DNA from: Phytophthora colocasiae
Taxonomy: Eukaryota; Oomycota; Peronosporomycetes; Peronosporales; Peronosporaceae
Direction: 5' to 3'
NCBI GenBank assembly: GCA_018806915.1
Contig: JAGKQI010000052.1
Location: 992,001 to 1,056,000, forward strand
Length of the DNA stretch: 64,000 bases
Positions 13,981-24,852 of this stretch are shown here, piece after piece. The position numbers and the translations under genes were made by a program. The notes below the pieces were generated by a model, which was given only the letters and a program-made list of their open reading frames with translations, was not told the origin of the DNA and ran no database searches. The first letter of the stretch is position 1, and each line of letters opens with the position of its first letter.

Positions 13981-13996
13981 GTAAGTTGATGAATGG
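13981..13996 (-). promoter_or_regulatory. Candidate initiator of array copy 1
   Basis: On the minus strand CCATTCATCAACTTAC, 28 nt upstream of the ATG at 13953, resembles the oomycete initiator plus flanking element. The same sequence precedes copies 0 to 4 but not copy 5. Confidence 0.45.
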
Positions 13997-15070
13997 TGCT
14001 AATTTCTTTGCTTAGAAGATCGTTTCGATGGCATGAAGTGGTGAAATCCGACTAACGAAGCTGTACGTGCTCTGCGTGAAGATATCAACAAGAATCCGGA
14101 TCGAACGTCTCCGATACTGTTGGTAAGTAAGTCAACATAGTTTACGAGCGAGAAAGACTGTGTGGCCAATCAAGAGACTGCCGCTCACATCCTTGCACGA
14201 ATTGACCATCAACCGCTCGCAAACAGCGTGGCTACATGTAGCTAGACCAGCTCACATGTTCGCCAGTCGATAACGCAAAATGTGAAACCTCAACTTGAAG
14301 TCTTTTGGAACTGCAGAAATGCGTCCACGTAGATTTGGAGTCATCGAAAGTTCCGAGGTACATGTACGAGGGACTGCTTGTAAACGCTTCTGCAATCAAG
14401 CACTGTTTGCAAGAGGTGTGTGCAGTCTGGTTGCCGATAGCAGATTGACTCCAACTTTTATTTCTTTAAAAAAAATTCAACTGGAAGTTTGCTGTGACTT
14501 TCGAGATAACCGGATGCATCCCTACGTTTTAAAATGGACAAGCTCACTTAGAACTCTATCACCAACATCCAGTCGGCGTCGATTCCGCCAGTCGAAGGAG
14601 GGGTGAAGTCAATCGCAGTAGTATTACCACTCTCCGGGACGTTCACCGTCGAGTTGGCAGTGTACTGGCCGTCACGAGGAGAAAACCATCTAGAGGTACC
14701 AGAACGTGCGCCAGAGCCATTGTCAAGTTCCAGAGCGAACGAGTCACCGTGGCCAGTGTACGCGTAGTAGCGGTCACGAGTTTGTGAGGCGAGGATAGAG
14801 ATGTAACGCGTGCCCTCGTACGTATTGACCGACTTGCCAGTGTGACCCGTAGGGCTTCACAGGGATCTCACGTGCAGGCTCGAGGGTCTCGAGAACAGCA
14901 ATCGTGAGGTTCTGGAGCGGTTTAGTGACGTACTGGATCTGCGTCGCGCCTTCGAAGTAGATGTCCTCACGCCACGAACCAGACGCGTTTTGGTTGATTT
15001 GAGCTGGATACCAGTCACTGTCACGAAGCAGATCCGAGCGGGGTTCGTACATCTGCCACACACTGTTAGC

Positions 15071-16929
15071 GGTTAGCTTTAAAATGGTTCGTATACAGAA
15101 CTGACCTGATCTAGGAACTGATTTTTGTGCTGGTGATGTTCAGATACAGGTTCAGAAATGGAGTGGTGACCAAGCGTGCTCATATCGGAAGATGCAGCGT
15201 GAGACACAAGGGAGTGGGCAGGGACCGCCGTGCGGAGATAGAGACCGTGGAGGGCTTACTCCATGCCCCCCGAGATCCAGAGATGGCGGTGATACAGGCG
15301 GCGAAGAGGCGGGAGCTAAGACTAGTGGGGAAGGTGGCAACTGTCAGCTACCGATGTACAACGGCAAAGCTGCCAGTGGAGGAGATGATCTGCCCCAGCC
15401 CGAGCGCACAACGTGTTACTTTAAAGGGTACAAGTACGCGAGGGCTTGGGCGTCTCAGCGCAAGATCGTGTACCGCTGTTCCAAATATCGCACAGGCTGT
15501 AAAGGAAAGATGGAGTACTCTATTGCTTCAATGGGCTACGCTAGTGTTAGAGGGCACACGTGTCGTGACAATCTCATAGAAGCAACCACAATTCGAGACG
15601 TCGAGGACGAGATGAAGGCAGCGGCGGACCATCTAGCGGTGGAGCATCGCGATTGGCGAGCTCGGGATGTCTGGGAGAAACTCCGCAAGCAGTTCTACGA
15701 CGATGAAATTCCCGACGTAGTACGTGGCTTGTCCGAGAACCAAGTCATTAGTCGTGTGAACCATGCAAGAAATCAACACTATTCTGCTAACATACACGGT
15801 ATGATTGAGACACCGCCGCTCTCGCTAGCGCTAGACGAGTCCGTCCCGTTCTTTCAGTTTCACTACGCAACCATGAACCCGAAAGACCTAACAAAACCCA
15901 CGCGCCTCGTGGGGTGGGCACACCCGACTCTAGTGGCTCTGCTACGATACCACGGGACGACGCTTTTTGTCGATGGCACGTTTCGCTGTGTGCCTCGGGG
16001 ATACGAACAATGCGTCGTGTTCATGGTACACGATCGCGCCTCTGGTGTATACGTGCCCGTCTACTATATTCTTAGTACCTCGAAGACTGAGGAGGCGTAT
16101 TGGGATATGGTACACTTTGTTGTCCAAGGCACCGATCAGCAGATTGAGCCTGCCGAAGTTATTTGCGACTTCGAAGCCGCGCTCATGAACGCAATCCAAA
16201 CTCAGTTCCCAAACGCACTCGTGATAGGATGCCTATTTCACATGAAACAAGCGCTACGTCGAGCCATGAAACGTTACGCAATCCCAGAGATTGAGTGCTC
16301 GATTGCAATGAGTCGCGGTGTCCTGGACACGCTGACAGTGATTGAACGCAGCCACGTAGAGCGAGGCATCAAATGGGTGAAACGAGAGATCAAGACGCGT
16401 TGTGCACTAGCTCAGGTAGACTACTCAAACTCAAAATGGGGAGAATTCTGGGGCTACTTTAGACGTACATGGCTAGAGAAGTACACTATTGATGTGTGGA
16501 ACGTGTGTGGTGTCGGCAACGAGTTGATCGCAAGAACGAACAATCCTCTCGAGCGCTTTAACAGGGAGCTCAATGGTAGGTTTCCTACTCCGCATCCTTC
16601 AATGGCCACATTTGTGACTGTGATAAAGACGATTTCTGCTGAGTATGTTCGTCGCATCAGCGACGTTCCTCGTGGTCGTGCCAACCGAGCTCCTCGTGAG
16701 CGAATCGAGCTCCCTCATCCCGCCGATATACCCTCCGACATCGAGAGCGACGTGGACGAGTCGATGGACCCTGCTCCTATCGCCGTCACCTCTGACTCGG
16801 TCTCTATCTAGATCACTAGGTCGCCCATAGGACTAAAGTGCCCAACAACATCTTCCGTTCATACTTCAGAACACAAAGCCTGAACCTCAGTCAGATCCGG
16901 TCTGTATACGAACCATTTTTATATCTACC
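15071..16929 (+). mobile_element. Mutator-like element (MULE) in glycosidase copy 2
   Basis: 1859 bp. Imperfect terminal inverted repeats start GGTTAGCTTTAAAATGG on the left and GGTAGATATAAAAATGG on the right (reverse complement), then share TTCGTATACAGA. The flanking 8-bp duplication CTGTTAGC fits the 8-11 bp range for Mutator elements. It contains one long transposase gene. Confidence 0.93.
15192..16811 (+). CDS. MULE transposase, apparently intact
   Basis: A 539-residue ORF. A FLYWCH-like Cys/His zinc domain for DNA binding lies at about residues 74-125 (TCYFKGYKY, then YRCSKYRTGCKG, then RGHTC). The MULE DDE core follows with VDGTF (about residue 260), ICDFEAAL (about 326) and NPLERFNRELNG (about 455), consistent with D, D and E catalytic acids. 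The acidic C-terminus has no SWIM finger. The ORF spans nearly the whole element between the inverted repeats, so this copy may still be autonomous. Confidence 0.9.
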   Translation: MQRETQGSGQGPPCGDRDRGGLTPCPPRSRDGGDTGGEEAGAKTSGEGGNCQLPMYNGKAASGGDDLPQPERTTCYFKGYKYARAWASQRKIVYRCSKYRTGCKGKMEYSIASMGYASVRGHTCRDNLIEATTIRDVEDEMKAAADHLAVEHRDWRARDVWEKLRKQFYDDEIPDVVRGLSENQVISRVNHARNQHYSANIHGMIETPPLSLALDESVPFFQFHYATMNPKDLTKPTRLVGWAHPTLVALLRYHGTTLFVDGTFRCVPRGYEQCVVFMVHDRASGVYVPVYYILSTSKTEEAYWDMVHFVVQGTDQQIEPAEVICDFEAALMNAIQTQFPNALVIGCLFHMKQALRRAMKRYAIPEIECSIAMSRGVLDTLTVIERSHVERGIKWVKREIKTRCALAQVDYSNSKWGEFWGYFRRTWLEKYTIDVWNVCGVGNELIARTNNPLERFNRELNGRFPTPHPSMATFVTVIKTISAEYVRRISDVPRGRANRAPRERIELPHPADIPSDIESDVDESMDPAPIAVTSDSVSI

Positions 16930-16937
16930 CTGTTAGC

Positions 16938-17500
16938 GCCGTACGTGAAGCCCGACGCACCGCTGTACACGCCGTGGTACAGACCCGTACGGATGTACGA
17001 GGCGTTCCAGATAGGACGCGATAGAACGAAGCTGTCGTGAGCGCCTTCGTAGTGGTTCTCCAGGTCGAGAACGGGGCCCGTGAACTTGTCACGCATCTCG
17101 TGGATGCACTCGTAGTTCTTGGTCGAGTCCCAACCGGCGATCGGCGTGAACTTGGACGTTGGGTCTGGCGTCGTGTGACCGGACTGCACCGCGTTGATGG
17201 ATACGCGATCCTCCTCGTTCGGCAGCATAACGTGGCTGTACGGATCGGGAGTCACCTCAGGCTTGACGATCCAGCTATTGGTCGGGTGGTACAGCACCAA
17301 TGCGTCGCAACCATGCTGAATTTCCGAATCTTTTAGACCGTGCAACATACTGGCCCACACCGATGACGTGTCTTCGATAGGAGCGAGGAGTGAAGGCAGA
17401 TCTTGGTCCGGGTCCTCTGCGTACGCGGCTTGTACTTCCGAGACGTTCCATGACCATAAAGCGTTGGAGTCACCGCCCAAGATCTTCGGGAGACCAGGTA
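16938..17500 (-). other. Part of copy 2 upstream of the MULE
   Basis: This stretch continues the interrupted glycosidase reading frame from the MULE junction up to the single-base loss near 17501. It is part of copy 2, not a separate gene. Confidence 0.85.
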
Positions 17501-19131
17501 CCGGTTACCGATGTACTGACCCCACTCGTACGCGCTCGACTCGTTGAAAATACGTTCCGTGCTGTGCCAGCCACCGTTCACGTACATTCCCCACGTCGGT
17601 ACAAGAGCGATCAAGACGCCGTAACTCGCAGCCAGATCCACCGTCCAGTCTACCAGCTCGAAATACTCCTCGTTCGGCTTCGACGGGTCCGAGTTGTTGA
17701 ACGGCAAGTGACCGTAGAAGTTGGAACGCGTCGTACCGTTCAGTTCCGAGATCACAACAGTCTGGACGACGTTGTAGCCCTGTTCGGCACGCGTCTTGAG
17801 GTAGAAGTCGATGGACGTTTTGTTGAGACGGTGCATGAGCTCCCAGGCCGTCTCGGCCTGCCAGAAGAACGGTTCTTCCGAGGCCGTGCGGTACAGGTAT
17901 CGTCCGTAGTGTGGCGCGGAGATGGCGAGGTTGTGCCATGACGAGTCTTCGGCTAACACGGGGCTGACTAGACCAGCAAAGGAGAGGAGACCGGCTAGAG
18001 CGGCTTGGAGCTTCATCTTGGACAGGAGACTAGGAGAGTCGAAGTAAGTTGATGAATGGTGCTAATTTCTTTGCTTAGAAGATCGTTTCGATGGCATGAA
18101 GTGGTGAAATCCGACTAACGAAGCTGTACGTGCTCTGCGTGAAGATATCAACAAGAATCCGGATCGAACGTCTCCGATACTGTTGGTAAGCAAGTCAACA
18201 TAGTTTACGAGCGAGAAAGACTGTGTGGCCAATCAAGAGACTGCCGCTCACATCCTTGCACGAATTGACCATCAACCGCTCGCAAACAGCGTGGCTACAT
18301 GTAGCTAGACCAGCTCACATGTTCGCCAGTCGATAACGCAAAATGTGAAACCTCAACTTGAAGTCTTTTGGAACTGCAGAAATGCGTCCACGTAGATTTG
18401 GAGTCATCGAAAGTTCCGAGGTACATGTACGAGGGACTGCTTGTAAACGCTTCTGCAATCAAGCACTGTTTGCAAGAGGTGTGTGCAGTCTGGTTGCCGA
18501 TAGCAGATTGACTCCAACTTTTATTTCTTTAAAAAAAATTCAACTGGAAGTTTGCTGTGACTTTCGCGATAACCGATGCATCCCTAAGTTTTAAAATGGA
18601 CAAGCTCACTTAGAACTCTATCACCAACATCCAGTCGGCGTCGATTCCGCCAGTCGAAGGAGGGGTGAAGTCAATCGCAGTAGTATTACCACTCTCCGGG
18701 ACGTTCACCGTCGAGTTGGCAGTGTACTGGCCGTCACGAGGAGAAAACCATCTAGAGGTACCAGAACGTGCGCCAGAGCCATTGTCAAGTTCCAGAGCGA
18801 ACGAGTCACCGTGGCCAGTGTACGCGTAGTAGCGGTCACGAGTTTGTGAGGCGAGGATAGAGATGTAACGCGTGCCCTCGTACGTATTGACCGACTTGCC
18901 AGTGTGACCCGTAGGGCTTCTGAGGATCTCACGTGCAGGCTCGAGGGTCTCGAGAACAGCAATCGTGAGGTTCTGGAGCGGTTTAGTGACGTACTGGATC
19001 TGCGTCGCGCCTTCGAAGTAGATGTCCTCACGCCACGAACCAGACGCGTTTTGGTTGATTTGAGCTGGATACCAGTCACTGTCACGAAGCAGATCCGAGC
19101 GGGGTTCGTACATCTGCCACACACTGTTAGC

Positions 19132-20991
19132 GGTTAGCTTTAAAATGGTTCGTATACAGAACTGACCTGATCTAGGAACTGATTTTTGTGCTGGTGATGT
19201 TCAGATACAGGTTCAGAAATGGAGTGGTGACCAAGCGTGCTCATATCGGAAGATGCAGCGTGAGACACAAGGGAGTGGGCAGGGACCGCCGTGCGGAGAT
19301 AGAGACTGTGGAGGGCTTACTCCATGCCCCCCGAGATCCAGAGATGGCGGTGATACAGGCGGCGAAGAGGCGGGAGCTAAGACTAGTGGGGAAGGTGGCA
19401 ACTGTCAGCTACCGATGTACAACGGCAAAGCTGCCAGTGGAGGAGATGATCTGCCCCAGCCCGAGCGCACAACGTGTTACTTTAAAGGGTACAAGTACGC
19501 GAGGGCTTGGGCGTCTCAGCGCAAGATCGTGTACCGCTGTTCCAAATATCGCACAGGCTGTAAAGGAAAGATGGAGTACTCTATTGCTTCAATGGGCTAC
19601 GCTAGTGTTAGAGGGCACACGTGTCGTGACAATCTCATAGAAGCAACCACAATTTGAGACGTCGAGGACGAGATAAAGGCAGCGGCGGACCATCTAGCGG
19701 TGGAGCATCGCGATTGGCGAGCTCGGGATGTCTGGGAGAAACTCCGCAAGCAGTTCTACGACGATGAAATTCCCGACGTAGTACGTGGCTTGTCCGAGAA
19801 CCAAGTCATTAGTCGTGTGAACCATGCAAGAAATCAACACTATTCTGCTAACATACACGGTATGATTGAGACACCGCCGCTCTCGCTAGCGCTAGACGAG
19901 TCCGTCCCGTTCTTTCAGTTTCACTACGCAACCATGAACCCGAAAGACCTAACAAAACCCACGCGCCTCGTGGGGTGGGCACACCCGACTCTAGTGGCTC
20001 TGCTACGATATCATGGGACGACGCTTTTTTGTCGATGGCACGTTTCGCTGTGTGCCTCGGGGATACGAACAATGCGTCGTGTTCATGGTACACGATCGCG
20101 CCTCTGGTGTATACGTGCCCGTCTACTATATTCTTAGTACCTCGAAGACTGAGGAGGCGTATTGGGATATGGTACACTTTGTTGTCCAAGGCACCGATCA
20201 GCAGATTGAGCCTGCCGAAGTTATTTGCGACTTCGAAGCCGCGCTCATGAACGCAATCCAAACTCAGTTCCCAAACGCACTCGTGATAGGATGCCTATTT
20301 CACATGAAACAAGCGCTACGTCGAGCCATGAAACGTTACGCAATCCCAGAGATTGAGTGCTCGATTGCAATGAGTCGCGGTGTCCTGGACACGCTGACAG
20401 TGATTGAACGCAGCCACGTAGAGCGAGGCATCAAATGGGTGAAACGAGAGATCAAGACGCGTTGTGCACTAGCTCAGGTAGACTACTCAAACTCAAAATG
20501 GGGAGAATTCTGGGGCTACTTTAGACGTACATGGCTAGAGAAGTACACTATTGATGTGTGGAACGTGTGTGGTGTCGGCAACGAGTTGATCGCAAGAACG
20601 AACAATCCTCTCGAGCGCTTTAACAGGGAGCTCAATGGTAGGTTTCCTACTCCGCATCCTTCAATGGCCACATTTGTGACTGTGATAAAGACGATTTCTG
20701 CTGAGTATGTTCGTCGCATCAGCGACGTTCCTCGTGGTCGTGCCAACCGAGCTCCTCGTGAGCGAATCGAGCTCCCTCATCCCGCCGATATACCCTCCGA
20801 CATCGAGAGCGACGTGGACGAGTCGATGGACCCTGCTCCTATCGCCGTCACCTCTGACTCGGTCTCTATCTAGATCACTAGGTCGCCCATAGGACTAAAG
20901 TGCCCAACAACATCTTCCGTTCATACTTCAGAACACAAAGCCTGAACCTCAGTCAGATCCGGTCTGTATACGAACCATTTTTATATCTACC
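19132..20991 (+). mobile_element. MULE in glycosidase copy 3, same insertion site as copy 2
   Basis: 1860 bp, same inverted repeats and same target duplication at the same nucleotide as 15071-16929. The two are almost identical, so this is one insertion event copied by tandem duplication. Confidence 0.93.
19253..20873 (+). pseudogene. MULE transposase, broken
   Basis: Same gene as 15192-16811 with two lesions: a C-to-T change that turns CGA into TGA at 19655-19657, and one extra T in the run before VDGTF (about 20025-20031), a +1 frameshift. Open segments are 19253-19657, 19700-20137 and 20013-20873. Confidence 0.92.
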
Positions 20992-22673
20992 CTGTTAGCG
21001 CCGTACGTGAAGCCCGACGCACCGCTGTACACGCCGTGGTACAGACCCGTACGGATGTACGAGGCGTTCCAGATAGGACGCGATAGAACGAAGCTGTCGT
21101 GAGCGCCTTCGTAGTGGTTCTCCAGGTCGAGAACGGGGCCCGTGAACTTGTCACGCATCTCGTGGATGCACTCGTAGTTCTTGGTCGAGTCCCAACCGGC
21201 GATCGGCGTGAACTTGGACGTTGGGTCTGGCGTCGTGTGACCGGACTGCACCGCGTTGATGGATACGCGATCCTGCTCGTTCGGCAGCATAACGTGGCCG
21301 TACAGATCGGGAGTCACCTCAGGCTTGACGATCCAGCTATTGGTCGGGTGGTACAGCACCAATGCGTCGCAACCATGCTGAATTTCCGAATCCTTTAGAC
21401 CGTGCAACATACTGGCCCACACCGATGACGTGTCTTCGATAGGAGCGAGGAGTGAAGGCAGATCTTGGTCCGGGTCCTCTGCGTACGCGGCTTGTACTTC
21501 CGAGACGTTCCATGACCATAAAGCGTTGGAGTCACCGCCCAAGATCTTCGGAAGACCAGGGTACCGGTTACCGATGTACTGACCCCACTCGTACGCGCTC
21601 GACTCGTTGAAAATACGTTCCGTGCTGTGCCAGCCACCGTTCACGTACATTCCCCACGTCGGTACAAGAGCGATCAAGACGCCGTAACTCGCAGCCAGAT
21701 CCACCGTCCAGTCTACCAGCTCGAAATACTCCTCGTTCGGCTTCGACGGGTCCGAGTTGTTGAACGGCAAGTGACCGTAGAAGTTGGAACGCGTCGTACC
21801 GTTCAGTTCCGAGATCACAACAGTCTGGACGACGTTGTAGCCCTGTTCGGCACGCGTCTTGAGGTAGAAGTCGATGGACGTTTTGTTGAGACGGTGCATG
21901 AGCTCCCAGGCCGTGTCGGCCTGCCAGACGAACGGTTCTTCCGAGGCCGTGCGGTACAGGTATCGTCCGTAGTGTGGCGCGGAGATGGCGAGGTTGTGCC
22001 ATGACGAGTCTTCGGCTGACACGGGGCTGACTAGACCAGCAAAGGAGAGGAGACCGGCTAGAGCGGCTTGGAGCTTCATCTTGGACAGGAGACTAGGAGA
22101 GTCGAAGTAAGTTGATGAATGGTGCTAATTTCTTTGCTTAGAAGATCGTTTCGATGGCATGAAGTGGTGAAATCCGACTAACGAAGCTGTACGTGCTCTG
22201 CGTGAAGATATCAACAAGAATCCGGATCGAACGTCTCCGATACTGTTGGTAAGCAAGTCAACATAGTTTACGAGCGAGAAAGACTGTGTGGCCAATCAAG
22301 AGACTGCCGCTCACATCCTTGCACGAATTGACCATCAACCGCTCGCAAGCAGCGTGGCTAGCTAGACCAGCTCACATGTTCGCCAGTCGATAACGCAAAA
22401 TGTGAAACCTCAACTTGAAGTCTTTTTGGAACTGCAGAAATGCGTCCACGTAGATTTGGAGTCATCGAAAGTTCCGAGGTACATGTACGAGGGACTGCTT
22501 GTAAACGCTTCTGCAATCAAGCACTGTTTGCAAGAGGTGTGTGCAGTCTGGTTGCCGATAGCAGATTGACTCCAACTTTTATTTCTTTAAAAAAATTCAA
22601 CTGGAAGTTTGCTGTAAACATGACTTTCGCGATAACCGGATGCATCCCTAAGTTTTAAAATGGACAAGCTCAC

Positions 22674-24262
22674 TTAGAACTCTATCACCAACATCCAGTC
22701 GGCGTCGATTCCGCCAGTCGAAGGAGGGGTGAAGTCAATCGCAGTAGTATTACCACTCTCCGGGACGTTCACCGTCGAGTTGGCAGTGTACTGGCCGTCA
22801 CGAGGAGAAAACCATCTAGAGGTACCAGAACGTGCGCCAGAGCCATTGTCAAGTTCCAGAGCGAACGAGTCACCGTGGCCAGTGTACGCGTAGTAGCGGT
22901 CACGAGTTTGTGAGGCGAGGATAGAGATGTAACGCGTGCCCTCGTACGTATTGACCGACTTGCCAGTGTGACCCGTAGGGCTTCTGAGGATCTCACGTGC
23001 AGGCTCGAGGGTCTCGAGAACAGCAATCGTGAGGTTCTGGAGCGGTTTAGTGACGTACTGGATCTGCGTCGCGCCTTCGAAGTAGATGTCCTCACGCCAC
23101 GAACCAGACGCGTTCTGGTTAATTTGAGCTGGATACCAGTCACTGTCACGAAGCAGATCCGAGCGGGGTTCGTACATCTGCCACACACTGTTAGCGCCGT
23201 ACGTGAAGCCCGACGCACCGCTGTACACGCCGTGGTACAGACCCGTACGGATGTACGAGGCGTTCCAGATAGGACGCGATAGAACGAAGCTGTCGTGAGC
23301 GCCTTCGTAGTGGTTCTCCAGGTCGAGAACGGGGCCCGTGAACTTGTCACGCATCTCGTGAATGCACTCGTAGTTCTTGGTCGAGTCCCAACCGGCGATC
23401 GGCGTGAACTTGAACGTTGGATCTGGCGTCGCGTGACCGGACTGCACCGCGTTGATGGATACGCGATCCTCCTCGTTCGGCAGCATAACGTGGCCGTACA
23501 GATCGGGAGTCACCTCAGGCTTGACGATCCAGCTATTGGTCGGGTGGTACAGCACCAATGCGTCGCAACCATGCTGAATTTCCGAATCCTTTAGACCGTG
23601 CAACATACTGGCCCACACCGATGACGTGTCTTCGATAGGAGCGAGGAGTGAAGGCAGATCTTGGTCCGGGTCCTCTGCGTACGCGGCTTGTATTTTCGAG
23701 ACGTTCCATGACCATAAAGCGTTGGAGTCACCGCCCAAGATCTTCGGAAGACCAGGGTACCGGTTACCGATGTACTGACCCCACTCGTACGCGCTCGACT
23801 CGTTGAAAATACGTTCCGTGCTGTGCCAGCCACCGTTCACGTACATTCCCCACGTCGGTACAAGAGCGATCAAGACGCCGTAACTCGCAGCCAGATCCAC
23901 CGTCCAGTCTACCAGCTCGAAATACTCCTCGTTCGGCTTCGACGGGTCCGAGTTGTTGAACGGCAAGTGACCGTAGAAGTTGGAACGCGTCGTACCGTTC
24001 AGTTCCGAGATCACAACAGTCTGGACGACGTTGTAGCCCTGTTCGGCACGCGTCTTGAGGTAGAAGTCGATGGACGTTTTGTTGAGACGGTGCGCGTGTC
24101 GGCCTGTCAGAAGAACGGTTCTTCCGAGGCCGTGCGGTACAGGTATCGTCCGTAGTGTGGCGCGGAGATGGCGAGGTTGTGCCATGACGAGTCTTCGGCT
24201 GACACGGGGCTGACTAGACCAGCAAAGGAGAGGAGACCGGCTAGAGCGGCTTGGAGCTTCAT
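22674..24262 (-). pseudogene. GH140-like glycosidase copy 4, 13-bp deletion near the 5' end
   Basis: 1589 bp from the ATG at 24262 to the stop, against 1602 in copy 1. The missing 13 bp lie near 24094, in the codons after the AWEL motif, and shift the frame, so the signal peptide and first 57 or so residues are separated from the rest. The downstream frame is open from the stop to about 24185. No MULE is present here. Confidence 0.92.
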
Positions 24263-24852
24263 CTTGGACAGGAGACTAGGAGAGTCGAAGTAAGTTGATG
24301 AATGGTGCTAATTTCTTTGCTTAGAAGATCGTTTCGATGGCATGAAGTAGGAAATCCGACTACCTAACGAAGCTGTACGTGCTCTGCGTGAAGATATCAA
24401 CAAGAATCCGGATCAAACGTCTCCGATACTGTTGGTAAGCAAGTCAACGTAGTTTACGAGCGAGAAAGACTGTGTGGCCAATCAAGAGACTGCCGCTCAC
24501 ATCCTTGCACGAATTGACCATCAACCGCTCGCAAGCAGCGTGGCTAGCTAGACCAGCTCACATGTTCGCCAGTCGATAACGCAAAATGTGAAACCTCAAC
24601 TTGAAGTCTTTTTGGAACTGCAGAAATGCGTCCACGTAGATTTGGAGTCATCGAAAGTTCCGAGGTACATGTACGAGGGACTGCTTGTAAACGCTTCTGC
24701 AATCAAGCACTGTTTGCAAGAGGTGTGTGCAGTCTGGTTGCCGATAGCAGATTGACTCCAACTTTTATTTCTTTAAAAAAATTCAACTGGAAGTTTGCTG
24801 TGACTTTCGAGATAACCGATGCATCCCTAAGTTTTAAAATGGACAAGCTCAC

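Larger units (their letters stand above)
14548..18016 (-). pseudogene. GH140-like glycosidase copy 2, disrupted by a MULE and two frameshifts
   Basis: The start codon is at 18016 and the stop at 14548. A MULE (15071-16929) splits the gene after the TYGAN codons, with 8-bp target copies CTGTTAGC at 15063-15070 and 16930-16937. There is also a 1-bp loss near 17501 (ACCAGGTACC instead of ACCAGGGTACC) and a 1-bp gain near 14858. Relative to copy 1 the two coding parts measure 523 and 1079 bp instead of 522 and 1080, which agrees with those two indels. Confidence 0.93.
18610..22079 (-). pseudogene. GH140-like glycosidase copy 3, disrupted only by the MULE
   Basis: Coding parts 18610-19131 (522 bp) and 21000-22079 (1080 bp) add up to the full 1602 bp and are both open. 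The only lesion is the MULE at 19132-20991, flanked by CTGTTAGC (19124-19131 and 20992-20999). Precise excision would restore the gene. Confidence 0.93.
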
